NCBI GenBank assembly: GCA_023846275.1
Contig: CM043868.1
Coordinates: 7,583,653-7,647,652 of the forward strand
From: Vanilla planifolia
Lineage: Eukaryota > Streptophyta > Magnoliopsida > Asparagales > Orchidaceae
Length of the DNA: 64,000 bases
Direction: 5' to 3'
A program made the translations under genes and the position numbers. How positions within the stretch are numbered: position 1 is the first letter of the stretch; each line of letters starts with the position of its first letter. Below the pieces are notes generated by a model that made no database searches, had not been told where the DNA came from, and saw only the letters and a program-made list of their open reading frames with translations. Below are positions 1-11,365 of the stretch, in pieces.

Positions 1-3000
1 TTGCTGTGAAAATGTGCTGCAACATTTAATTTGAGTTTTATGACGCTACGTTTGACCTTTCATCTGCATGGATTTTACCCAGTCTTTGTATTGATCTGGA
101 TATCTGAAAAGACTGCATTTATGTTCTGTGGAACATTTTATCATTATCTTATAAAAGTTTTGGCACATTATTTTAAGGTAAAACGTATTTCTAACTGTCC
201 ATTTCCTAATATCTGGAGTCCCTTGTGCACCTTTTATCCATTACTTCGTTTCCCTGTTTTTTTCTTTTTTAGCCTCTGATATTTTATGACTTAAAAGGAC
301 ATTGTTTCTAATTTATTCTTTCTTGGTTATGTATGAAGCACAATTGCATATTTATGCTGTTTGGCTGCATGGTGGTAGACCCCAATATGAAAACATGGAC
401 CTGGGTGATTTCCACTCATGTTACACATGCGTAATGGTGCATTGCTTTTGTTTTGTAAAAACATTTAATGGAATTTCTTTGAAAATTCCTTGAAATTGGT
501 GTTTCTTTGACAAGCTTATTGGTTTATTTCCAATTTTTAAAGTTATGCACTATATGTTACTCCCTACCACACCTGTATCCCACTCTTTTATCATGGAGTT
601 TGTGAAATTCTGTGGGGACTTGTTTTGCATAGAATTGATACTTATCTTTACTCCAAACCCAACCCAACCACAACCCCAACCCCGTTGATGTAACTTGAAG
701 TTAATGAAGGAATGACGCGGGCTGGGGGAAGATCACTCTTATGCAACAACAATGTCAAAGAGAACTATGCGGAGATGGAGATAATTTTCATGAGGGAAGC
801 CAAATGAACTATTGCTTTCGATAGAAAATGAATGACTTTTCCTACACTGAAGGTCACTCAATGATTAGTAGTCCAAACAGAACAAACATCCACTATATCA
901 AACTCATGATCCCAGATTTGGATTGTTAGTTAGAGGAACTGCATGATTCCCATCCAATCAGCCTTTACTTCGATAAATAAACCATACATAATTCATCCAG
1001 ACGATAATAGTAAGAATACTTATTATCATAGAAGGATATAAAAAACAAGCTAAAAAGATCTTGTTTCCCATATTGTCAAAGCCCCATTAAGTTAGTTTTT
1101 CCATCATATCAAATGGTCTAATCAATATTGTCCCTAACATCAGATTCTATTTCCATCACTAGATCCCTAGAATTGGTTAGTTCAATCGGTATGGTGCTAG
1201 GACCCAAGTTTTATTGCCACATTTCTATTAAATCTATCATTCATTTTGATTTTAAGGATTGAACAATCTGATTATGGCAAAACAAGTCGTGTCAAATGAG
1301 ATCTAATCTAATAGAAGGTTCACCATGGTCCAATCAAGTGTCACCAGGTTTGTTCAGCAATAAAAACTTACTCATTGTGGCTCCAAGTGTATATCTTTAT
1401 TCGCATGCTGACCCATGATTATTTCCGTAATCTCAACAGTTTGGGTGATGATCTGTTAAGAACATTAAAGGCAGAGGCCATTATTATCAAATGAAGCACA
1501 AAGCCTTGGCATTACTAAACATATTTCATTGGCTCTTTTGAAAACTTTTTAGATGAACAACTAACTATTTTGGCCTTATTCCAGTATAACTGAACCAAAT
1601 GTTTTAATGTGTTCCTTCAGATGAGTGTTAATTTAGTACCTTGTTAGTATTTGTAAGTGCTAAATAAGTTTTTTTTTTTAAAGTGTAATATGGACATGAA
1701 TACTCCTTTGTTGAGATATATTAGCTTCTTTCATTGCTCTTGATACTGTTCCTAGACAATAGCCTCCTTTAGTGCTTTATCCCATTATTTGACCATGCAT
1801 TGTTTTGAAACCTGTACCCTAATATTCTTAAACTGTCTTTTTGTTTGATAAGTGTTATTTAGAATGAGAGATGGTAATGCTGCTTGAACTATTATTCTTG
1901 AACTAATAGCTGAATTGGGCATGATAGCAATTAAAAGCTGATTGCTTGATTTGCAGTGATGGTCATCTGATTTGCACTATTTGTTTATTTTCTGATGTAA
2001 TCAAAGTTGTTTGTGATACTAATGATGGCCTTAGGATATAATGCTTTCCTTTGACATCACCCATGCGTAAAGAAATAACGTACTGCTTGCTTCATCAAGG
2101 ATTATCTTTGAGGTGGTACTATTCTTGGCCTTTGTTCATGCTATCACATCACCAATTGGTGTGAATGCAGCAGATAAGATTGACTGGGTTGGATTGTTTA
2201 TGCTTTATGTTAGTCTTGGTGATGAGATTCACTAGGGACTATCTTTAGGCTGTTGAGGCACTATTTTATTCATGGATGGCCACAGATGAGATTCACTAGG
2301 GACTATTTTTTGTCTTTCTTCACCATCTTGTCACTATATGTTGTGTTTGGTAGCTGTTGATATTAACTGGTGTGTGGCATTTTGGTGATGACGTTATTTG
2401 TTGACACTTTTTATAGGACTGACGTTTTGTTGTGGTTATTATTGCATCTCACCCCTGGATGTTACTATCAACCTCATTTTTTGAAGAGCTAATAATTCTG
2501 TTAAGTCTTGTTTTCATACTGCTTAAGGGTCCATATGCTTTATTATAGGAGTGTATGTTTCTTTCATAATTCCCTGATGTTAGTCCTAGTTGAGTTCCTA
2601 CACTTATCGAAGTGTCCGATGCATTAAGGAAATCATGTCTCAAGCATTGGGTGGAATGTGTGTAGAATGTCTGCTAAAAGTGCATTCTAAATTTAGTAAT
2701 TGTACACCAATATGAAGCATGATTGGTAAGCCTTAGCAGTTAGAACAATAATGCTCCTGAATTATGAGCATATATTTTGGAACATATGCTAAACCAGAAA
2801 AGTGCACATGAATTTGTAAATTTAGTATTGCACAAGTCGCTCTCCAGGAAAAGATATTAAGAACATTCTGAACGCTGTTATCAACTACTTTTCAATACAA
2901 GGCCTCCTGAAAATGCATCTTGTGTGCGTTTCAGTTTTTGTTAGCAAAGTTGTTGGTAGTTAACAACATATTATAATGCAAAATGTGAAAAAGCTGGAGA

Positions 3001-4825
3001 TCAATAATGAACTAATATCAAAATGAAATCATTGCTACATTAAATAGTAATTAATAGTAATAGAAATTAAAACCAAGCAAGTCACAACAGAAAATGTATG
3101 ATATTAGGAAGTCTGATAGAGAGCAGTTTTGGTGCCGGAATTGTGTTCTACTCAACAAAGCAACTTCTATTTATTGCCTGGTATTTTGGGCAAAGGAGGT
3201 GCAGTATCGTGCTTCTCTCTTGAAGGTTTGATTGTTTAAAAATTGTAACAAACAAATTATCTTTATTTGACTTTTGTGATCCTCTTTGAAACCATTGGGA
3301 TTCATGCTGTTCTAGCTATACCTCCATTAATATAGGTAGTTTCTCTTTAAACTTCTTCCTTTTATGCATGATCCTACAACTTAGATGTTTCATATCCCGT
3401 ACAAATCTGAAACAATTGCAGACCTATAAAGCATAATAGAAAATTCCATTCTTCCTTATGTGCCTCTGTCAAACACCTCAAAGGACATGAACACAAAGGA
3501 CGCCATGTTGACAAGCCTCATGGCGTTTTTAAAATTAAAAAAGATGAACAAATTTACTAGTGCTTTATGGGCTTGATTGAATAATTCATAGACATTGTTG
3601 AACACCATACTGATATGACTAAACAATTTGGGACACTTCAAGGAACTTTGAGACAAATGTATATGGGATAAATGTTGACACTAGATATATAATCAAAAGT
3701 TGACACAAATGAGGCTTTGAAGTAAAGCCTAAGAGAGCCTCCCCTTACATCCTTGACTTCTCCACTTTGCCCCTCTTTCGGAATCGATGACTTTCGAATG
3801 AGCAAAACAATTGTGGATGATGAAGGCTAGGGATGATCTCTCGTGTCCTGAATTGGTGTCTTAAAGACCTATTTATAAATGCCCAGAGATAATTGGATAC
3901 TAGTTGTCATAATTGTCTGTTTCTTGAATATTAAAAATGGTTATAATCATCGTATTCATTAGATGCTTCATCAACTAGCTGTTATAACAAACTATATGAA
4001 GTGGAAGGTAGTCATCTTGTGGAATCTCTATAATGAATACGGTTTGATGGCTCCTGAAGAGCCTTTGGAGGGTTCTTTGAAAAGTCTTATCATTGAGCAC
4101 TGTTGACATACTTGACCTGGCTTTGTAATATAAGTCTATTATTGTGGCCTTTTTTTAAAATAGAAATATTGTGAAAAAGAGTTGCATTGTTGTTGAAGGT
4201 GTACTTTTATTAGGAATTGAGCACTTTTTCTTTTTTTTTTTTTTTTTTTTTTGAAGATTGAGCTCACATTGTCAGATATTATCCTTGACTGATCTCTAGA
4301 AAGTACCATTGTTTCATTTAAATTCATTGATTGAAATGCAATCCCCTTTTTTTGCATCAACATTGTCGAGTCAAGCTGTCAAGTTATGTCTGTGCGTTCA
4401 ACTGTAGGATAATAATTCCTCATCCATGTGAGCTTTACTTGCATCTTTGGTCTAAACTAGTGGACAACGCACACCTCGTAATGTACTTCATACAGGGTTC
4501 AATTGATTCATTAGGGTTATATCTTAGCCATATCTAGTCTTAAGGTTCTCTTTAAAAAAAAATTTTATGGGCACACACATTGTTGGGCAACATACTTTGA
4601 GGTTGGGTTCTTTGCTTGGCTTTGACATTTTATTCAAATTTCTTGAGAAGAAGGGTATTTTAAACAATTAAGTGAGAATGCTAGCCAATTTTTGCAAAGG
4701 AGATTTTGAAAAGTTAAAATGGCTTTGATGGGTTGACTGTTTGAAAGGGGATTGGATGGCAAGGAATGTTGTCCATTCAGTAGGAAAGAGCATTGGCTCT
4801 CTGAAGCTTAGCGCTATTTTGTCTA
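1..4825. other. non-coding DNA, probably intron or upstream flank of the RING gene
   Basis: No open frame here looks like a conserved protein and none continues the RING gene that starts to be readable at 6280. The family to which that gene belongs normally has one or more 5' exons coding for a basic N-terminus. I searched by eye for such exons and did not find them, so they may lie left of the window or be too short to see. A poly-T run sits at 4231-4252. Composition is AT-rich and ordinary for plant intron or intergenic DNA. Whether it is intron or intergenic cannot be decided without transcripts. Confidence 0.5.
2221..2306. repeat. 22-bp direct repeat, two copies 64 bp apart
   Basis: The string beginning GATGAGATTCACTAGGG occurs at 2221 and again at 2285, matching for about 22 bases. 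The spacer has no gene. It could be a local duplication; nothing suggests a function. Confidence 0.7.
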
Positions 4826-5190
4826 GTATACAAGGAAGAAGGAAGTAGGATTTCCCAATAAAGAAGGGTTATTCGCCTCTGATCAACGAGAGACTATAGT
4901 TTACGGCACCTGAGAAGTGGATTACGTTTTTTTTCCTGGCTATGTGCTTTTGTATAGGACGAGGAAGGAACCAAGCTTTCACAATATAAAGGTTATTCAC
5001 CTTGGATCAAGCAAAGTATTTAGGTTTAGTTCCCCAAGTAGTAGACTACATTTCCTTAAGGATGTGCAACTGTATAAAAGGAAGAAGGAACCAGGTTTTG
5101 GCAATAAACAGGAGTGTTTACTCATCTCTGGCTAAGGAAAACAGTGTCAAGGCAACCAAGTACAGCAGACTGGGCAGTTAATATTGACTT
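4826..5190. repeat. three diverged tandem copies of a ~120-bp unit
   Basis: Copies begin at 4826, 4952 and 5072, each opening with GTATA followed by a purine-rich GGAAGAAGGAA-like block, then a segment containing CAATAAA or CAATATA and a TTATTC or TTTACTC word. Periods are 126 and 120 bp. The copies differ by many substitutions, so the array is old. The 72-codon open frame across copies 2 and 3 starts at 4917 and shows the repeat at protein level too (RKEPSF and KKEPGF), but I recognise no protein family. A weaker fourth copy may precede 4826. Confidence 0.65.
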
Positions 5191-6184
5191 CTGTATTGTG
5201 GTATCTGAGAATTAAGCTGGGCTCTATGCTTTGACATAGAACCTTGAACAAAAGCTGTGGAGATATTTGGGTTCAGGATAGGCAGGCATGATTACAATCG
5301 TACATGGATTTACAAACCCTAAATTGTAAAAGGTGATGACGACGGCCTAATTACAACCTTAGTTGGCAGGTGCAAGGAGTAACCAGTAAATTTTAACAAT
5401 CTTCTATGTACTGAAAAGGGAAAAACTGTGAATGGAGGTATTCAATTAAAGGGTTTTTCACGTTCATAATACTCAAAACTGTTTATTTACATGTGTTGTT
5501 TAATTTTTTAATATTATCTATATATATTATCCTAATAATTGGATATTATTCAGAAATTATTTTAACTCGTATAACTAATAACACCTGAACTCTTAAATAA
5601 ATCACATAAATTGGACCTAAGTTGCATTTAAGTGCATTTTTTGATAGAGATATTAATATAGTAAGAATTAGAAAAACAAATTAAATTAAACATGAATTTT
5701 ATTTTGAGTCTATTAAATATTATTTTATTTTTAAAATAATAATTTTTAAAGAACAGTAAATAAATTTCCAGAATACTTCAATTTTTTTTTAAAAACAACT
5801 TTACTAAACTCATTTTGAATTAAATAAGTCGATGAAACGGTCGCACTAATATTTAGAAGTCGTTTTAGTTTGAAGAGATATACTAGCTCTTCATTAATAT
5901 TTTAAGATTAATGTGATATGTAGGTAATATCATACATTCAGGTGTTTTGTATGTAAATAAGAACTTTTCAGTATTATCTATGTAAAATTCGGACATTAAA
6001 ATGCCTAGGAAGAACAGAGAAGTTCATGAAAGAAAAAATAACTTTTCGGTTAGATGTTACTGGAATATAGATCTGATGTAGTCAGCCTTAAACAGTGCTA
6101 AATTTCTCATAATGTCTGGAATCTATTTACACAGTTTTATATTTCCATTCTCACAATTGCTGGAATATTGATCTCATATAGGTC

Positions 6185-6218
<34 letters not shown>

Positions 6219-6279
6219 TGACAACATATTTGTTCTAGTAGCAAAACAACTAATTTTTTCCTCAACATGGCTGCTACAG
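5191..6279. other. AT-rich intron-like DNA upstream of the RING exons
   Basis: No coding signal. A 30-base T run lies at 6188-6217. The stretch ends in a good acceptor (CTGCTACAG at 6271-6279) that opens the first readable exon of the RING gene, so at least its 3' part is probably intron. Confidence 0.6.
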
Positions 6280-7356
6280 GTCAACCCACAGGAAGTAATC
6301 TTTTGTCAGAGGTGAGATGAAACAGTCTGAATCTGTTCTTGAGAATGATAAAAAGATGCACTTCATTGAATAAAATTAGCATCTCTCTAACTCCAGAATT
6401 CAATTATTTCTTCTAATCAGGGAAAGCGGTCAATGGAATCATCATTTCTTCCCAGTGCATCTGACGTGAAGCTCTCAGTTTCTATTCCTGCTTCATCTCC
6501 TCCAGCATTCAAGATGGACGATCCTTCATCGTCAGCTGTTGGGTTTACTCCTTTTGAAACAACATCAAGAAAGGCCCAGCGTTCTCCAGGTTTTCAACTC
6601 TGCAGACAAATCTCTGATAGCAGGATTCCTTCTCTGAAGTCCCTGAACGAAAGCAGTTCTCCTGAAGTAGGCAGGCACTCCTTTGTAATGAGCAATGACT
6701 TGTCTGCTGGAGGATCTCATGGTGGTTCCTCCGATGGTTGGTCCATGCGCACATTCTCAGAACTTGTAGCTTCCTCACAAAGAGAAAGATGGTCGTTCGA
6801 CAGTGAAACCCTCGCCTTCTCTGGGAAGATATGTGGATCTGGCATGTACCCAAAAAGTATCCATTCTCCAGATCTGCAATCCTGCAATATATGCTCAAAG
6901 CTGTTGAAGGAGAAGTCCCCATGGAGTACCCATAAAATAGTGTCAACAAATGATCTCCCTGTTGCCGCCGTTCTTGTTTGTGGACATGTCTTTCATGCTG
7001 AGTGCTTAGAAAGCTCGACCCTTGAAATCGAGAGATATGACCCAGCTTGCCCGGTTTGTATCAACAATGGTGAAAGGCTTGCACTGAAACCACTTGCCAA
7101 GTCTGAGCTGAAAGGAAGAAATAAGATGTCTCGAATTGCAGTTGCTGATGATAACAATGTTGATGGAGATTCTACGTCTCGTCGTTGGAGAAGCGGAAAG
7201 AGGCCTATCATTGCTTCCAGTTCCAGCATGAAGAGCTCCTTTGGCAGGCCATTCTTGAGGCGGCACTTCTCTATTGGGCCAAGGCCAGTACGATCAGCAT
7301 CAGAAAATGAATCAACCAGAAAGAAGGGATTCTGGGCTAGATATCGTAGGGAATGA
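6280..7356 (+). CDS. RING-H2 zinc-finger protein, 3' two exons (5' part not seen)
   Basis: Likely an E3 ubiquitin ligase of a plant-specific RING/U-box family; substrate unknown. The exons are 6280-6311 and 6421-7356, with acceptor CAG before 6280, donor GT at 6312 and acceptor TCAG before 6421. The frame runs through the junction as QPTGSNLLSE then GKRSMESS, so the ATG at 6433 is probably internal rather than the true start. Counting from that ATG, residues 97-120 hold the family motif GGSHGGSSDGWSMRTFSE. The RING-H2 ligands are C151, C154, C183, H185, H188, C191, C206 and C209, with the CGHxxH and CPVC signatures intact. The end, FLRRHFS then KKGFWARYRRE, is the conserved C-terminus of the family. 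The rest is Ser-rich and probably disordered. Upstream coding exons are expected. The family assignment is from memory of homologues. I am confident of the RING and of the 3' structure, less so of function. Confidence 0.9.
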
Positions 7357-7504
7357 TTATGTGCACCCACCCATAATGGTAAGAGGTGATCCTTTAGCTT
7401 TGTTAAGGTTATAACTAGAAGCACTCTTTTGGAACTTAATGGGCATCTCAAGTAATTCCCGGCATTCTTCAAAATGTTATAATCTTTTATGTCCTTCCAT
7501 TCAG

Positions 7505-7550
<46 letters not shown>

Positions 7551-8119
7551 TATATTGTTTGTTGGTCACCAGATATTGCTTGGTCAGAGTAATGTAAACA
7601 TGGATAATAGTTTGGACAAGTGGAGCATGAGATTTTTTTTAACTGAACTCATCTCAAATGAGTTCCATCTGGCAGAGGTGAATTAGCATGTTTATGAATT
7701 TTATTCCAATATTGCAAGCACATGTGTTTTATGGCAATAGGGTTGATGGGTGATGCTTGAACTGGAAAGGTTGTATGCTTTTTGAGCTTTAAGCACGTAG
7801 TATGTTACCTTCTTCTTAATAGAGTTGTAGTATCTCAAAGTTACATTACTGTTATATAATATAATTACTGCCTTATCTGAATGAAGAAGCTGGACATGTG
7901 TTGCATTTATGCACCATATTTGAAATGACAACTTGTTGGGGCTTGTGAATGGAGAAGATGAATGGCAAAAAAATGTGGAAAGATTTGAGTAGTTATGGCA
8001 GAACTTTTGACATTCAGTTTATCCTTCAGAAAAGGAGTGCTGCAATTTTGGTAGATCTTTTATTTTTAGGTAGAATATTTCTTTTTAGTTCTTGTTCTAA
8101 TTCATGTTAATTCTAACTA
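7357..8119. other. 3' flank of the RING gene
   Basis: This contains the likely 3' UTR and downstream intergenic DNA. No clear canonical poly(A) signal stands out. A TA microsatellite lies at 7506-7549, about 150 bp after the stop and so perhaps inside the transcript. The small open frames here are shadows of AT-rich DNA. Confidence 0.6.
7506..7549. repeat. (TA)n microsatellite
   Basis: A pure TA run of 44 bases lies just downstream of the RING stop codon. Such runs vary in length among individuals, and in a 3' UTR could form a hairpin. Confidence 0.95.
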
Positions 8120-9374
8120 TATAAATGTGCTTGAGAAAATTTTATAGCATGAACTACGTATGGATGCTTTGATTTGGGGATGACAATTAGGGAACCGTGA
8201 AGTTTATAAATAAATTGTTGATGTCATAAATCCCATGATCGATGAAAATTGTTGATTTTATATTAATCTCGACTTGAAAAACAATAAAACAAAAGTAGTT
8301 TGAGTAATGATGAAGTAAAAAAGTGATATGTAGAGCTTACGAAATAAGTTGCAAAGCCTTTCTATTAAATTTAAGATGGTCAAGTGTTGTATTTCTTCCT
8401 TCTCGCCTTAGCGACATCTAGCAAAATCAATCTGCGTCGATGAACAATGGCGTTCCCAAGCATCCCCTGAAAGTATAATTGAGGGAACATCAATATTCAT
8501 CGAAGATAAGCACCATCAGCTATAAGAATGTTAGTTTCATCTGGGTAATAATAACCACAAAAAGATTACCTAATCATCTAGATTTTTACTTGATCATAAA
8601 CACAAGAATGAACACTAAGGGCAAATCTCCAATAGGAATAATTTACTATTAAGAAACAAATTATTAATTAAAGAGATTAATAATAGTTTAATATCAAAAA
8701 CATGTTGTAATAACGATAACAATTGACTCTAGATAATGGTTATCTCTCATATAGGACATGATTATGTCATAATATTAACAAGGGATAAAAATAAGCACAA
8801 AATAGTTTATTAAAATTATAATCAACCAAATAAATGAGCTTCTCATGTACAATGTGCTTGAGAAAACTATTAATGGATGCTTTGATTTGGGGATGATCAC
8901 TGAAGAAGCATGAAATTTATAAGTAGACTATTGACGTTGTAAATCCAATGACAAATGGAGACAATTAATGTAGTGTCAATGTGGACTTATGAAACCATAA
9001 AACCAAATTGTTCTACGGAATAGTGAAACAAGCAATAAATGATGTGAGACCTTTTGAAATTAAGCACAAAGTTACAAAGCCTATTTATTGAATTCAGCAT
9101 AGTCAAGCATTGTATTTCTTGCCTTTTCAGCCTAGGGTCATCATCATAATAAGAGTTTTTAGGTACCTCCTAAAGGAAAACTGAGAAAACAACAACATTT
9201 GTTGAAGACAGAACCATTAGTCATCCAGGCCATCTTACTCTTAACAATCAGTTATGTGCAATTGACATTTGCATTACCTATTTTAGAGAATGTTAAGTTT
9301 CCCCTAAGCAAAAAGAACTATCAACAAACCATCCAAGTAGAGAAAAAATATATTCTAGACTTCTACATGATCAC

Positions 9375-9405
<31 letters not shown>

Positions 9406-11365
9406 ACCATTAAAGGACAACTTATCATTAAAGGGCAACTTGTTATAAGGAACAAAATATCAATTAAAGAGTTTAATCATCATTGAAGTTCAAAATCATG
9501 ATATAATAATGATAATAATCAACACTAAAAATAATAGTTATCTCTTATATGTGACATGATTATGTAATAATAATTAATCAAGGAAATGAAAATAAGCACA
9601 AAAGAGCTACCCAAAATCATAATTGACCACTATTAGTGGATGCTTCAATTTTGAGATGATAGTTGAGGAAGCATGGAATTTAGAAATAGACCTTTGATTC
9701 TATAAATCCCATGGCCAATGGAGGTTGTTGAGGTAACGATGATGTCAACTTGCCAAACAATAGAATTGAATGATCGAAGAAATGATGAAACAATAAATAA
9801 TATGTGGCTTTTTGAATCAAGGATAAAGTTACAAAGTCTATCTATTGAATTTATTATAATTAAACATTATATTTTTCTAATTTTTACCTTGTGAGCATCA
9901 CTGTAATCATTTTCTTTGGATGTCCAATAGGAGTTCCCAAACATCTCTTGATGAATGATTTAGAAAACAGCTATGGTAGCTAAAGATAAGCACAATTAGT
10001 CGTCGAAACCATCTAACACCTAACAATTGGTTATTTGCAATCAAGATTTGCATCCATTAGGTAGGAGAATGTTGAGTTTCACCTAGTAATGATAACCAAT
10101 TAAAAAAAATTAATAATATTTTAAATTTTTATGTGATTTAACAAAAAAAGATATAATTGAGAGACAAATCACAATTAAGATACATGTTGAATTTAAGAAA
10201 CAAAAATATCAATTAAAAAATCCAAAAACCACTAAAACCCAAAATCATGATATAATAATTAAATAGTTAGAACCAAAGATAATGGTTAGCTCTCATATAC
10301 AAAATAACTATGCAATAATAATTAAGGAAGGATGAAAATAACCACAATGCAGCTTCCTAAAAAAATAATCAACCAAATAAATGAGCTTCTCATGTAGAAT
10401 GCACATAAGAAAACTATAGATGGATGCTTCAATTTGGAAATGATTAGTTGTGGAAGAATGAAATTTATAAATCGACAATTGATGCTATAAATCCAATGAT
10501 CAATGGAGATGGTTGATGTAGCATTGATGTAGAATTACAAAACAACAAAGTCAAAATGCCAAAGAAACAATGAAACAATAAATGATATGTGAAATAAGGA
10601 TAAAGCTACAAAGTTGATCTATTGAATTCAATGTAGTCGAGTATGGTATTTCTTAACTTTTTGCACTACAAGCATCGTTGCAATCATTCTCCTTGGATGA
10701 GCAATAATGGTTCTCAAGCATCTCCTAATGGGAACAACATTTGCTGAAAATGAGTATCATCAATCATCCAAGCCATCTACCTCCTAAAAACTAGCTACTT
10801 GTGATCCAGATCTACATCAAGCAGGTAAGAGAATGTTAACTTTACCTTGGCAATAATAACTTCTAAGGGATCATTAAGAGATTACCCAATTTAAAAAACC
10901 AATATTTTTTTTTTTTTTACGTGATCACCATAAAAGGCAAACGTCCTTGAGGGATCATTAATAGACAAGTCCTTATTGAGGAGCAAAAATTGATTAAAGA
11001 ATTCAATCACAATTAAAGGTCAAAACTATCACATAATAATGATAAACATAAGCACTAAACATAATGATTATCTCTTATATGCAAGATATCTACAATAATA
11101 ATTGAGAGGATGAAAATAAGTACAAAATAACTTTCCAAAAACATAATCGACCATATAAATGAGCTTCACTTGTAGTATGTGCACTTGAGGTAACTACGGA
11201 TGGATACTTCAATTTAAGATATTAGATGAAGCATGAAATTGACAAACTAGATTGTTGATGTCATAAATCTCTTAACCAATAGAGATCATTTATATAACAA
11301 TGATGTGGACTTGTACAATAAAGAGGCCAAAATGATCAAAGGAACAATGAAACAATAAATGAAGG
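8120..11365. repeat. macrosatellite: about 4.3 tandem units of 0.71-0.78 kb
   Basis: The landmark word TGGATGCTT or TGGATACTT followed by a conserved block occurs at 8161, 8874, 9637, 10421 and 11201, giving periods of 713, 763, 784 and 780 bp. Every unit repeats the same order: the landmark; GAAATTTATAAAT-type words and ATAAATCC; AACAATGAAACAATAAATGA; a TATTGAATT and GTATTTCTT segment; a CAAGCATCTCCT-type segment; a long AT-rich part with GATAATGGTTATCTCTCATAT; then AAATGAGCTTCTCATGTA. The last unit is cut short near 11365. Units differ at many positions, so the array is old. A 26-base A run at 9376-9401 occurs only in the second unit. No protein is encoded in any frame. Confidence 0.85.

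Noticed and set aside
1170-1235. tRNA-like text (GGTTAGTTCAATCGGT, then GGACCCAAG)
   Set aside because: I could not form an acceptor stem, an anticodon arm or a proper B box, so it is not called a tRNA.
3120-3230. Possible exon with acceptor GAGCAG and donor GAAG|GTTTGA, open in one frame
   Set aside because: The translation does not match the RING gene family or any protein I recognise, and the donor is poor.
6545-7472. Several minus-strand open frames over the RING exon
   Set aside because: They are antisense shadows of a well-supported exon with conserved domains and splice sites.
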